Shown here one piece after another: positions 7,230 to 14,900 of a stretch of DNA of 64,000 bases. Source of the DNA: Enterobacter kobei (lineage in GTDB: Bacteria > Pseudomonadota > Gammaproteobacteria > Enterobacterales > Enterobacteriaceae). Position 1 is the first letter of the stretch. Every line of letters begins with the position of its first letter. The stretch is from positions 2,728,001 through 2,792,000 of the forward strand of contig NZ_AP024590.1 of assembly GCF_018323985.1 (NCBI RefSeq), read 5' to 3'. Below the pieces are notes generated by a model, which was not told where the DNA came from, made no database searches, and was given only the letters and a program-made list of their open reading frames with translations. Position numbers and translations under genes: made by a program.

Positions 7230-7979
7230 TCACTTAGCGAAACGCAGGTGGCTTACGTTTTTGCGATAACTCAACCAGCCAAAATTAACCCACATGCCGC
7301 CGTCCATCTGAAGGCGATCCATAACACGTGCGCCCAGTGTCTCTACCAGCTCGCCGTGGTTCAGATTGGTCAGGATGCCAACCGGGCGCATTGACGACAG
7401 GCGGCGATCGATAACCTGGTTGATGATCACCTTCTCACCGCTGGTGCCGCGCTGAATGCCGACTTCGTCCAGCACGAGCAGATCGACATTGCACAGGTCG
7501 TTCAGCAATGAGGATTCGGACTGCCCGTCGTCGTAGCATTCGCGTACGCGCAGCATCAGATCCGGGATAGTGACCACCAGAACCGAGTGGCCAGCTGCAA
7601 GCAGGTGGTTGCCAATGGCCGCCGCCAGGTGGTTTTTGCCGGTACCTGGCGCGCCGCTGAAGACAAAGCTTGCGAACCCGCCGCCGAAGTTCTGGGCGTA
7701 GCTCTTGGCCATGCTGTACGCCTGGCGTTGTTCCGGACCTGTGACCTCGTAGTTTGCGAACGAGCAACCACGGTGAAGAGCCTGTATTCCTGCGCGACCG
7801 AAGATTTTCTCTGAGCGGGTGCGCTGGTTCAGACGGTCGATTTCCTCGGAGCGTTTGCGCCCCTCCGCTTCCTGCCAGGCCTGCCACTCCTGAACGTTTC
7901 TGAATTTCGGCTGCACGCTGGCCGGGATAATTTTCTTCAGGCGCTCAAGCGCGCTGCGGGCACCAGTAATATTTTTCAC
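7230..7979 (-). CDS. DnaC-like helicase loader (replication protein P role)
   Basis: 249 residues of the DnaC/IstB AAA+ type. Walker A is GAPGTGKN at about 109-116, followed by HLAAAIGNHLL as in E. coli DnaC; Walker B is DLLVLDEVG; a sensor-I region reads GILTNLNHGEL. DnaC proteins deliver the DnaB helicase to single-stranded origin DNA. The gene follows the O-like initiator gene directly, so the pair replaces lambda O and P. Confidence 0.9.
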   Translation of the reverse strand: MKNITGARSALERLKKIIPASVQPKFRNVQEWQAWQEAEGRKRSEEIDRLNQRTRSEKIFGRAGIQALHRGCSFANYEVTGPEQRQAYSMAKSYAQNFGGGFASFVFSGAPGTGKNHLAAAIGNHLLAAGHSVLVVTIPDLMLRVRECYDDGQSESSLLNDLCNVDLLVLDEVGIQRGTSGEKVIINQVIDRRLSSMRPVGILTNLNHGELVETLGARVMDRLQMDGGMWVNFGWLSYRKNVSHLRFAK

Positions 7980-7981
7980 GC

Positions 7982-8959
7982 TTACCCCCTGAATCCGTCT
8001 GGAATGTTGTTACCAGGCTGAGAGATTTGATTCACATCCCGGCCCGCCTTGCGACCGCTGAGGCCGAATTTTGGCTTGAACAACCCCTGGTACCCGTTGG
8101 CGATGCTGGCGTTGATCACGTCCACTGGATCGTGCCCCTCGTCCAGGTACTGCTTCAGCAGGCTAAAAGCCTTGGTGACGGTCAGCTCGGTTTTGATGGG
8201 TTTGCCTGACTCCCGGCGATACGCAACCCACTCATTCCAGGACGATGCATTCAGCCATTCAGGAACCGGTATGCTCATCGGATCAAACTTCACCTTCCCC
8301 CCTGGGGGACTATAGGGGGTTAGATCTTTTATATTTGTCTTTGAAAGAATGTCTTTGGTGTTCCCTGTTTTCGGGGATACCTTTCCCTGTTTTCGGGGAT
8401 AACCATCCCCATTTTCAGGGATGGTTTGAGGGGTATTTTTACCATCCCCGTTTTCAGGGATAGCTGCCACTGTTTCGAGGGATCCTATTTCCGGTTTTTG
8501 GGGATGGTTGTCCCCGTTTTCAGGGATGGTAATTACCCATGTGCGAGCGTCAGCAGACGGGAAATTCACCGGGCACTTCATGCAGTTCGGCTTGGTATAT
8601 GCCCACTTATCCAGGATGGTATTGATCCCTATGTATCTGGTTTGCCCGATGCGGCGCAGGGTAATGATGTTCCGGTAGGCGAGGCTCAGCACGGCTTCAG
8701 AAACATGCTTTACCTTCAGCGTCGTTTTGTCTGCAATGAGGCTGTTGGTGATCCGGTCTGATTTCTTTGACCAGCCATAGGTCAGTCGGACAATCGCATT
8801 CAGGACGCGGAATTCCCGCCCTGATAACTCGACGATACATAAGGCGTCCTGGATTTGGTTGGCTAAACGTAGATAGCCATTTTCCAGATCAGCCATACGG
8901 CTCTCCTGTTGCGCCGGAGCAGGCGCAGGGAATTTGTATATTTCAGCGGTGTTTGACAT
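7982..8959 (-). CDS. O-like replication initiator containing the origin
   Basis: 325 residues from the ATG at 8959, chosen because GCGGAG lies just upstream; an in-frame GTG at 8992 lacks a ribosome site. Residues about 30-115 (ENGYLRLANQIQDALC, ELSGREFRVLNAIVRLTYGW) match the N-terminal winged-helix domain of lambda-type O proteins. The middle has repeated IPENGD peptides encoded by the iterons at 8361-8528, and a DnaT/O-like C-terminal region (SWNEWVAYRRESGKPI) follows. O proteins bind the iterons and recruit the helicase loader, here the DnaC-like product of the next gene. Confidence 0.88.
   Translation of the reverse strand: MSNTAEIYKFPAPAPAQQESRMADLENGYLRLANQIQDALCIVELSGREFRVLNAIVRLTYGWSKKSDRITNSLIADKTTLKVKHVSEAVLSLAYRNIITLRRIGQTRYIGINTILDKWAYTKPNCMKCPVNFPSADARTWVITIPENGDNHPQKPEIGSLETVAAIPENGDGKNTPQTIPENGDGYPRKQGKVSPKTGNTKDILSKTNIKDLTPYSPPGGKVKFDPMSIPVPEWLNASSWNEWVAYRRESGKPIKTELTVTKAFSLLKQYLDEGHDPVDVINASIANGYQGLFKPKFGLSGRKAGRDVNQISQPGNNIPDGFRG
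8361..8528. repeat. Phage replication origin: about seven iterons
   Basis: Five clear 19-bp copies start at 8361, 8383, 8405, 8444 and 8510. Their form is near ATCCCCGTTTTCAGGGAT, with ATCCC/GGGAT half-sites. Two degenerate copies lie at about 8466 and 8487. The reverse complement resembles lambda ori iterons (TCCCTCAAAACG core, from memory). An AT-rich stretch (8320-8355) lies on the downstream side in gene sense, as in lambda. Confidence 0.85.
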
Positions 8960-9047
8960 ACTGTTCTCCGCAATTACACCTCGTTTTTGCACCTGAAGGC
9001 CGTTGGTGTTCGAGCACCGCGGCTTTCGCCATTTCTGGACCTGTCAT
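8943..9047 (-). CDS. Tiny ORF between ydaT and the replication gene
   Basis: 34 residues. The ATG at 9047 shares an ATGA with the ydaT stop, and its own TGA lies 17 bases inside the O-like gene, which suggests coupled translation. The product is basic with a C-N-C-G motif near the end (KTRCNCGEQYVKHR). I recognise no family, and a short frame in this place could be a coupling leader rather than a functional protein. Confidence 0.45.
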   Translation of the reverse strand: MTGPEMAKAAVLEHQRPSGAKTRCNCGEQYVKHR

Positions 9048-9598
9048 AACGCCCCCAGCATAGTTGTAACCATCGCCATCAATGGCGCCACAGAGTCAGG
9101 CCCATCAAGATGGAAGCGTGCAACAATGCTCTCGCTGATCTCCTTCAGACGCTCGTGCTGTGGGGCTTTCAAAACCACAGCCTGGATGGCTTCAGCATCT
9201 TCTTTCACTGCCCTGGCTATTCGAACTGAGGGACAATCGTTTTTCACCATGCGATCCCGATATGCGAGAGGCAGAATTGAGATGATCACGGGTGCCAGTT
9301 GTTCAACGTTTGCCCGATAGGCTGGCGATTTCTCGTGGTTATCCAGCCATCGAAATAGCTTCACATTCCACACATCGGCATTACCGCTCATGTCTATGCT
9401 GGTTAGCTCTTCCTCTTCAGCTGCGTTCTTGATGGACATGGCGACCACCACGCGGCCCTCTGCAGCCGCCCAGGCGCGTACCGCAGAACAAATGGAACTG
9501 TGATCAACCGACTGACTTCCGGCCTCGCTATGTTGATACTGAAATTTCAGGCGCTCTGATGGCGCTCTGTTATTCTGGTGAAAAGAAAGTGTTTGCAT
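9044..9598 (-). CDS. ydaT: YdaT-like protein in the CII position
   Basis: 184 residues; GGAG lies 8 bp before the ATG. The block KLFRWLDNHEKSPAYRANVE followed by QLAPVIISILP is typical of the YdaT family of Rac-like prophages. YdaT was first named a toxin and later described as a functional counterpart of lambda CII, paired with YdaS as a Cro counterpart. The order ydaS, ydaT, O here supports that reading. Family assignment is by remembered pattern. Confidence 0.7.
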   Translation of the reverse strand: MQTLSFHQNNRAPSERLKFQYQHSEAGSQSVDHSSICSAVRAWAAAEGRVVVAMSIKNAAEEEELTSIDMSGNADVWNVKLFRWLDNHEKSPAYRANVEQLAPVIISILPLAYRDRMVKNDCPSVRIARAVKEDAEAIQAVVLKAPQHERLKEISESIVARFHLDGPDSVAPLMAMVTTMLGAL

Positions 9599-9609
9599 TG
9601 TTAATGCTC

Positions 9610-9828
9610 CTACTTTGGTAAACCATCAGTGGGATTTGGGTAGAGATCAGGGCGCAGTTCGTGAGGTGTTACGCCGGTGGCAGCGTAAATTTGCAGGACC
9701 CGATCGGCAGGTACCACGCCCTGATACCGGTTTTTCCAGCGACTGACTGACATTGGTTTGATGCCCAGCATGGTCGCGAGATTTGTTGCAGTGCCAGCGG
9801 ACTTTATTGCTTTTGTTAACCCGTTCAT
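9610..9828 (-). CDS. ydaS: YdaS/Cro-like helix-turn-helix regulator
   Basis: 72 residues from the ATG at 9828 with GGAG upstream; the longer open frame runs through the operators and is not used. The helix-turn-helix is NLATMLGIKPMSVSRWKNRY at about 16-35, followed by PADRVLQIYAATGVTPHELR, the YdaS signature. It is the first gene of the leftward operon, divergent from the repressor, the position of lambda cro. It probably binds the TAAG-N7-CTTA operators at 9858-9921. Confidence 0.85.
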   Translation of the reverse strand: MNGLTKAIKSAGTATNLATMLGIKPMSVSRWKNRYQGVVPADRVLQIYAATGVTPHELRPDLYPNPTDGLPK

Positions 9829-9855
9829 TGTTGTCTCCGATTTGAATACAACAAA

Positions 9856-9884
9856 ATTAAGCCTGAGACTTAGTTTATTGTCAA
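9856..9884 (-). promoter_or_regulatory. PR-like promoter for the ydaS operon
   Basis: Read leftward there is a perfect TTGACA (9884-9879), a 17-bp spacer and CTTAAT (9861-9856). Two operator copies overlap it, one on the -10 and one on the -35, so repressor bound there should block it. Confidence 0.8.
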
Positions 9885-9921
9885 GCCCGAGGCGAATTTT
9901 CAAGTTTAAGCAAAAGGCTTA
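9858..9921. promoter_or_regulatory. Three repressor operators (OR-like)
   Basis: Three 15-bp sites are spaced 24 and 25 bp apart: TAAGCCTGAGACTTA (9858-9872), CAAGCCCGAGGCGAA (9882-9896, the weakest) and TAAGCAAAAGGCTTA (9907-9921). They cover both divergent promoters. Two more copies of the same motif occur at 11343-11404, so the motif is shared by both early promoter regions. Confidence 0.8.
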
Positions 9922-9925
9922 TTCT
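9897..9925 (+). promoter_or_regulatory. Putative PRM-like promoter of the repressor gene
   Basis: TTTTCA (9897-9902), a 17-bp spacer and TATTCT (9920-9925) would place the transcript start at or next to the repressor ATG (9933). No ribosome site is visible, so the message may be leaderless, as for lambda cI from PRM. The hexamers match the consensus at four of six positions each. Confidence 0.5.
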
Positions 9926-9932
9926 TATAACC

Positions 9933-10319
9933 ATGAAAGAGAAAACCGTACTTAATCCGATACTTGTCGAGCGACTTTCGCAGTTGAATGGTCGAGGCAT
10001 GACAAAATCCGATATGGCCAGGGTTGCAGGGGTAACTCCGCAGTCTGTTAACGGCTGGTTCAAGAAAGGCGTGATTAGCAAAAAATCCGCTCTTGCTGTT
10101 GCTGATGCAGCTGGCGTATCGGTGCCATGGTTACTCGGTGAGGACGTCGGAGAGAAAGACGGACTTAAGCCGGACGAACAGCGCCTACTGGAGCTCTACC
10201 GGCAACTGCCGGATGAAGAGCAACAGAACATGCTCCGCATCTTTGCTATTCGCCTGAAGGAGCTGGACGAGTTGTATGAGAAGTACATGAAGGGGCGTAT
10301 TAGGTCCCAACAAGACTAA
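9933..10319 (+). CDS. Prophage repressor, short RacR-like type
   Basis: 128 residues. The helix-turn-helix is KSDMARVAGVTPQSVNGWFK at about 25-44, followed by SALAVADAAGVSVPWLLGE. The C-terminal half is helical and acidic/basic (DEQRLLELYRQLPDEEQQNM). It lacks the S24 peptidase domain and Ala-Gly cleavage site of lambda CI, so RecA-stimulated self-cleavage is not expected. Position and divergence from ydaS mark it as the lysogeny repressor, probably acting at the five TAAG-type operators. Confidence 0.85.
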   Translation: MKEKTVLNPILVERLSQLNGRGMTKSDMARVAGVTPQSVNGWFKKGVISKKSALAVADAAGVSVPWLLGEDVGEKDGLKPDEQRLLELYRQLPDEEQQNMLRIFAIRLKELDELYEKYMKGRIRSQQD

Positions 10320-10435
10320 ATATTTAGGTCAACGTTTAGTTGATGGATGGGCAGCGTGGTTTAGTCTAATTTCCCAACTTCCTCACAACCTATTGTTTTT
10401 ATCGAATTTATCTATAGAAGAAAAGAGAGGGGATA

Positions 10436-10717
10436 ATGTCAGATCCTAAAACCATTACTTTGAAACATTCAACCGATGTCGTTGAATCAAAGATATTTAT
10501 TGAAACAAATGCAGATGGTGTTGTCACAATAGCGACCAATAACGAAGCTTATGAGACTTTCAACTTTGTATTCCTGAATAGTAGCCCTCTCGTAAGTTAT
10601 AATAATGATGAGATTATAGTCAGTGGCATGCAGCGAACAAAAGTGGCGTCCATTACCTTAAGTAAACAAAAAGCTTATGATTTCTACCAGTCTTTAAAGG
10701 GAATCTTTGAGGAATAA
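10436..10717 (+). CDS. Unknown protein in the rexA-like position
   Basis: 93 residues, with a good ribosome site (GAGAGGGG). No membrane span or signal is seen; the sequence is rich in beta-forming residues and ends in a helical SKQKAYDFYQSLKGIFEE. I recognise no family. It follows the repressor gene in the same direction with no terminator in the 116-bp gap, so it is probably expressed in the lysogen. The next gene starts 3 bp after its stop. Genes here in lambda (rexAB) exclude other phages, so an exclusion role is a reasonable guess. Confidence 0.7.
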   Translation: MSDPKTITLKHSTDVVESKIFIETNADGVVTIATNNEAYETFNFVFLNSSPLVSYNNDEIIVSGMQRTKVASITLSKQKAYDFYQSLKGIFEE

Positions 10718-10720
10718 AGG

Positions 10721-11233
10721 ATGATTGAAGCGGCGCAAGGCTCTCGAAGTGAGGGGAAGTTGCTCATAGCTTATTCAGATAATAATGGATCCACTATTGG
10801 AGTCGAGTATGCCTCTGTAGCCTCAACTCAAGCAAACTTTCTAATGGGAGTTTGTAGCGTTGCTGCATCTGATAAGCAAAAACGTATTGTCACATCTTCA
10901 GCCCTAGGCAATACTGATGAAACTGAAACAACTAACGATGGAGGAGACGACATGGAAAAGCGGATAGCTGTTCTTGAAGCTGAAGTTGCTCACATCAAGA
11001 GCGATGTCGCAGAGCTTAAAGGCGATGTAAAAAAAATTAGAGATGATGTGGCAACCACCACACGTGACATGGCCGTAGTCTTGCAAAAACTGGTTGATAT
11101 AGATGCAAATTTATTAAAAAAACCCAGTACGAGTGAGATGTCTTCAGCCATATCGTCAGCAGCAAACAAGCAAATATGCTGGACAATAGGTGTTGCTTTC
11201 GCCATTTTGGGTATTGCGAAATATATCTTCTAA
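10721..11233 (+). CDS. Coiled-coil protein with C-terminal membrane span (rexB-like position)
   Basis: 170 residues. GAGG precedes the ATG by 8 bp. A second in-frame ATG at 10952 (residue 78) is preceded by the stronger GGAGGAG, so a 93-residue short form is likely. The short form holds a heptad-like coiled coil (EKRIAVLEAEVAHIKSDVAE, about 78-125) and one hydrophobic segment at the end (WTIGVAFAILGIAKYIF), the layout of tail-anchored membrane proteins and XhlA-type proteins. It is the third gene of the lysogenic transcript. Confidence 0.7.
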   Translation: MIEAAQGSRSEGKLLIAYSDNNGSTIGVEYASVASTQANFLMGVCSVAASDKQKRIVTSSALGNTDETETTNDGGDDMEKRIAVLEAEVAHIKSDVAELKGDVKKIRDDVATTTRDMAVVLQKLVDIDANLLKKPSTSEMSSAISSAANKQICWTIGVAFAILGIAKYIF

Positions 11234-11285
11234 CCCGGTCACACAGAGGTTTTTGTATCGACTCCCTACCTCGACTCCTCTCCCG

Positions 11286-11314
11286 ATCCCGACCTTAGCG
11301 TCGGGATTTTTTTT
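11286..11314 (+). terminator. Terminator of the repressor operon
   Basis: A perfect 8-bp stem (ATCCCGAC and GTCGGGAT, loop CTTAGC) is followed by eight T residues. It ends the rightward lysogenic transcript before the next promoter. Confidence 0.95.
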
Positions 11315-11342
11315 GCCTGCAATTCACGGCATTCATCACGGT

Positions 11343-11357
11343 TAAGCCTGAAACTTA
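11343..11357. promoter_or_regulatory. Upstream OL-like operator
   Basis: TAAGCCTGAAACTTA differs at one base from the operator at 9858-9872. It lies 21 bp upstream of the -35 of the rightward early promoter. Confidence 0.75.
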
Positions 11358-11378
11358 CAAATGACATTCGCCTGGAGC

Positions 11379-11408
11379 TTGACATTATTTAAGTCTCAGA
11401 CTTAATAT
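11379..11408 (+). promoter_or_regulatory. PL-like early promoter with embedded operator
   Basis: TTGACA (11379-11384), a 17- or 18-bp spacer and TTAATA/TAATAT (11402-11408). The perfect-arm operator TAAGTCTCAGACTTA (11390-11404) overlaps the -10 and spacer. It drives the recombination and integration genes to the right. Confidence 0.8.
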
Positions 11409-11485
11409 GTCACCACCAACACGCACACCAAACCACCCAGGCAGGACGCCCATGAAGTAGCCGTCGACGGCATACGAAAAGTAGG

Positions 11486-11569
11486 ATGAGGTGGAAAGAC
11501 AAGCGCGCATCAGGTTTTAAAACGTTCCGCCAGCCGGGCGACAACGGCATACGAGGTGACAATGATTGA
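11486..11569 (+). CDS. Tiny basic ORF, first of the early rightward operon
   Basis: 27 residues (MRWKDKRASGFKTFRQPGDN, then GIRGDND). The ribosome site is weak (GTAGG close to the ATG). Its stop overlaps the next ATG. It is rich in R and K near the N-terminus. It could be a genuine small early protein or a leader; no family is recognised. Confidence 0.35.
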   Translation: MRWKDKRASGFKTFRQPGDNGIRGDND

Positions 11570-11678
11570 TTACGCACGCAAACCAGGACGACGGCAGGCC
11601 GTAAAGCTGAATTTCTTTGAAGTGATTCTTCGCCGTCTTTGCTATCTGCTGGCTCAGAAGGGGAATCCTGATGTGTAA
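11562..11678 (+). CDS. Small amphipathic early phage protein
   Basis: 38 residues with GAGGTG upstream of the ATG. A basic start (YARKPGRRQAVKLN) precedes an amphipathic, hydrophobic helix (FFEVILRRLCYLLAQKG). Small early lambdoid proteins in this place include CIII- and Kil-like inhibitors of host proteins, but I cannot match it to either. The next gene starts 8 bases before its stop. Confidence 0.55.
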   Translation: MIDYARKPGRRQAVKLNFFEVILRRLCYLLAQKGNPDV

Positions 11679-11835
11679 CACTACAAAATGCGCGTACTGC
11701 CGCAAACCGATTGAGCAAGGGAAGGAAGTTAAAAATACCCTGCTATTTATCCGCGGCGCGCAGCTGGCACACGAAGAGCGGGATTACTGTTCTGAACGTT
11801 GTGCTTCATACGACCAGATGGCCCACGAAGCATAA
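11671..11835 (+). CDS. Small zinc-ribbon-like phage protein
   Basis: 54 residues. Two Cys pairs (CAYC at 7-10; C40 and C44 in DYCSERC) are separated by 30 residues, a typical zinc-ribbon spacing. Conserved-looking segments are KPIEQGKEVKNTLLFIRGAQ and ASYDQMAHEA. Similar small proteins accompany recE in Rac-like prophages, by my recollection. It sits 140 bp before recE and overlaps the preceding tiny gene. Confidence 0.65.
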   Translation: MCNTTKCAYCRKPIEQGKEVKNTLLFIRGAQLAHEERDYCSERCASYDQMAHEA

Positions 11836-11975
11836 CGAAAACCCCGCGCAAGGCGGGATTCACGTCCGGTGCCACCGACCAAAGTACACCGGAATTTATA
11901 CCAAAACCAAAAACACACCCAAATGGGCGCTATCTCTGGCCCGGGGATTCTAACACCCAAAAATGAGGATCTCAC

Positions 11976-14900
11976 ATGGAATTCTTTTATGTGGTTAAGG
12001 CCACGCAGAAATCCGGCAAACAGGATGCAGTGGTCTGGTTCACGGCGAAAACAGAAGCCCGTGCCAGCCTGCAGCTGGATGTTGCTCTGGAAGACGCTGA
12101 AATCGAAACAGGCCGCGGAAAGGATTACTCAAAACCTGTACGTACCGATTTTCCGGTAGTGGACGATCTGCCTGAAGAAGGTATCGTCTGCTTCGAGTTC
12201 TGCAAGCGTTACGCTCTGGCTGGTGACCAGCGTACCTGGAACGTGATCCCCGGAGCCGCATTTCAGAGCGAAACCACCATCACCCCGGACATCGCCACCA
12301 GCGATGAGAATCAGCAGGCCGCGGCGGTAACCGTTAATGATAACGCAGATGTAGGCAGCACCTCCCTGCTTGAAAATCGTACCCCGGCTGTCCGCTTCGC
12401 CGTCCACCTGTTCGGTGATAAGTACCTTTCGGAAATCTGCCAGGAGCAGCAGATCGTCGCCAACGAACTGGCGACCGATGAGGGAAATGTTTACTTCCAG
12501 TGCCTCCTGAAGGCCAAAAATGACGTACCTGATATTAGCGGTCTCAGTCTGCATGCCGAGTGGAAACTGGTGCAGGCCATCAAAGAAGTTTTCCCTCAGG
12601 GCAAAGAACACGATCCCGCGCTACTGACCGCCTTCATGTCGGGCTGGATTAAAGCTGAAGCTGGTGATCGTAATCAGCTGGTCGAAGACTGGAAGAGTGG
12701 AAAGCTCCCGGCCAAATCTGAGTTACCCTCAGTCCGGATTGAGAACGGCCTGACAATTCACGAGCACGACGATGAAGATACGCTTTATCCCGTCTGCACT
12801 ATGCCGTTCCGTAAGCGCCTGTTGGCTCAGTTAACATCCGATGCGATCCGCCATCACCTGACCCGCAGTGAACATGCCGGGATCGCCGCGCTTGAAATGG
12901 ATATCGATGCCGATAACGGCTTTGTCCAGACGCTGCTGCTGGCGGCGGAAAATTGTGAAGAAGTCAAAGCCTACGACACCAAAGACCTGTGGCGTTACAC
13001 CGATGCCATCAAAAAAGTATTCAGCATGGATAAGCGCCATGAGCTTTCTCTGGTCCTTCGCTTCACCAGAATCTGGGCTGCCACCCATTATATTGATCGC
13101 GGCATCCTGGTCCGCGAATGGGCTGCCGGGAACAACATCAGCAGTGTGCAGCGTACTGATGCCGGTACCAGTGCAGATAGTGCTCATGTCACTGATCGCG
13201 GTGGTGACGCTCACCACACACTCGACACTCTTGATCTGGAGATAGCGTGCGCCCTGCTGCCTATGGATTTTAACCACTTTGAGATCCCGGGCAGCATTCT
13301 CCGCCGCGCGAAAGAGATTGTCGCAAACAAAGAAGAACCGTGGAAATCGTGGAGTTATATCCTCCGTAATCAGCCTGGCGTTCTGGCTGTAAACCGTACG
13401 GCTATTTTCAACCTGGTGCGCATTGCGCCGGAAAATATTCACCTGACGCCGGTTGCACATCTGGAGTTCGTTAACCGGACGATGACGGCTGAGTTTAACG
13501 CAGCAACAGAACTGTTTGCGCTGCCAGCTCCGGCAACTGAATCTGAAAATGTTGACGCCGAAAAGACAGAGCAACCGCGGGTAGAAAGCCTCGGCAGTGG
13601 CATGTTCTCCATCGATGGTTTGCTGGGCACAAATGGAAACCCGGTCATCAAAAACACCTCAAATGAAGTTGAAAAAACGGAAACAGCAACGGAGACCACC
13701 AACGATGTGCAGATGGAAAAGACTGAGCGCGCCGAAGGCGAAGCTAACGATGCTTTATCAGCAGGCGAAAGCGCTGATGCAGCTGATCCGCAGGCAGATG
13801 CCGTAGCGGGGCTCGTGTGTACCGGCTGCGGTGCTATCGGTGGCGGCCATTGTCCTGACTGTGGCGCTGTCGCGGGCGATGCGACTTATGCAGTGATGGA
13901 ATCAGGCCTGAAAGAGGAACTGCAGGCACTGGAGCAGCAGACCGAGCCCGCCGACGAATACCCGGCTTACTTCGAACCCGGTCGCTATGAAGGCCTGCCG
14001 AATGATATTTATCACGCGGCGAACGGGATCAGCTCCACTCAGGTGAAAGATGCCCGGGTCAGCCTGATGTACTTTAACGCGCGCCATGTCGCCAAAACCA
14101 TCCCGCGCGCCCCGTCTAAAGTGCTGGACATGGGAAACCTGGTGCATGCGCTGGCGCTACAGCCGGAAAATCTTGAAACAGAGTTCAGCGTAGAGCCGGT
14201 GATCCCGGAAGGTGCTTTCACCACCACCGCCACTCTGCGCGAATTTATTGATGCGCATAATGCCAGCCTGCCGGTGCTGCTGAGCGCTGACGAGATCAAA
14301 GCGCTGCTGGAAGAGCACAATGCCACCCTGCCCCCGCAACTGCCGCTGGGCGCCAGCCTGGAAGAAACCGCGCAGAGTTACATGGCGCTTCCGACTGACT
14401 ATCAGCGTATAGAGGCGGATCAGAAACAGACTGCGGCAGCGATGAAGGCCTGCATCAAAGAATACAACGCCACCCTGCCCGCGCCAGTGAAAACCAGCGG
14501 CAGCCGTGATGCGCTCCTTGAGCAACTGGCGATCATCAATCCTGACCTGGTGGCGCAGGAAGCCCAAAAACCAGCACCGCTGAAAGTGTCCGGCACCAAA
14601 GCGGAGATGATCCATGCGGTGAAGTCCGTTAAGCCGGATGCGGTATTCGCTGACGAACTGCTGGATGCGTGGCGGGAGAACCCGGGCGACAAGATTTTGG
14701 TTACCCAGCAGCAGATGCAAACGGCACTGGCCATTCAGAAAGCGCTGCACGAGCACCCGACCGCCGGGAAACTGCTGTTGCACCCTGATCGCGCTGTAGA
14801 GACGAGCTATTTCGGTATCGATGAAGAGACCGGTCTGGAAATCCGCGCGCGCCCGGATCTGGAAATCGACATCGACGGTGTTCGTGTCGGAGCCGACCTT

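Noticed and set aside
8361..8528. Repeat array as a CRISPR
   Set aside because: The repeats are 19 bp with irregular, very short spacing, are palindromic, and lie inside a replication gene. They are iterons.
9610..9903. Longer 97-residue version of ydaS
   Set aside because: The extra 25 codons run through the promoter and operators, and the ATG at 9828 has a proper ribosome site.
11455..11475. GCCGTCGACGGC palindrome as a boxB/nut site
   Set aside because: It has no loop of the boxB type and no adjacent boxA that I can see. No N-like protein is recognisable.
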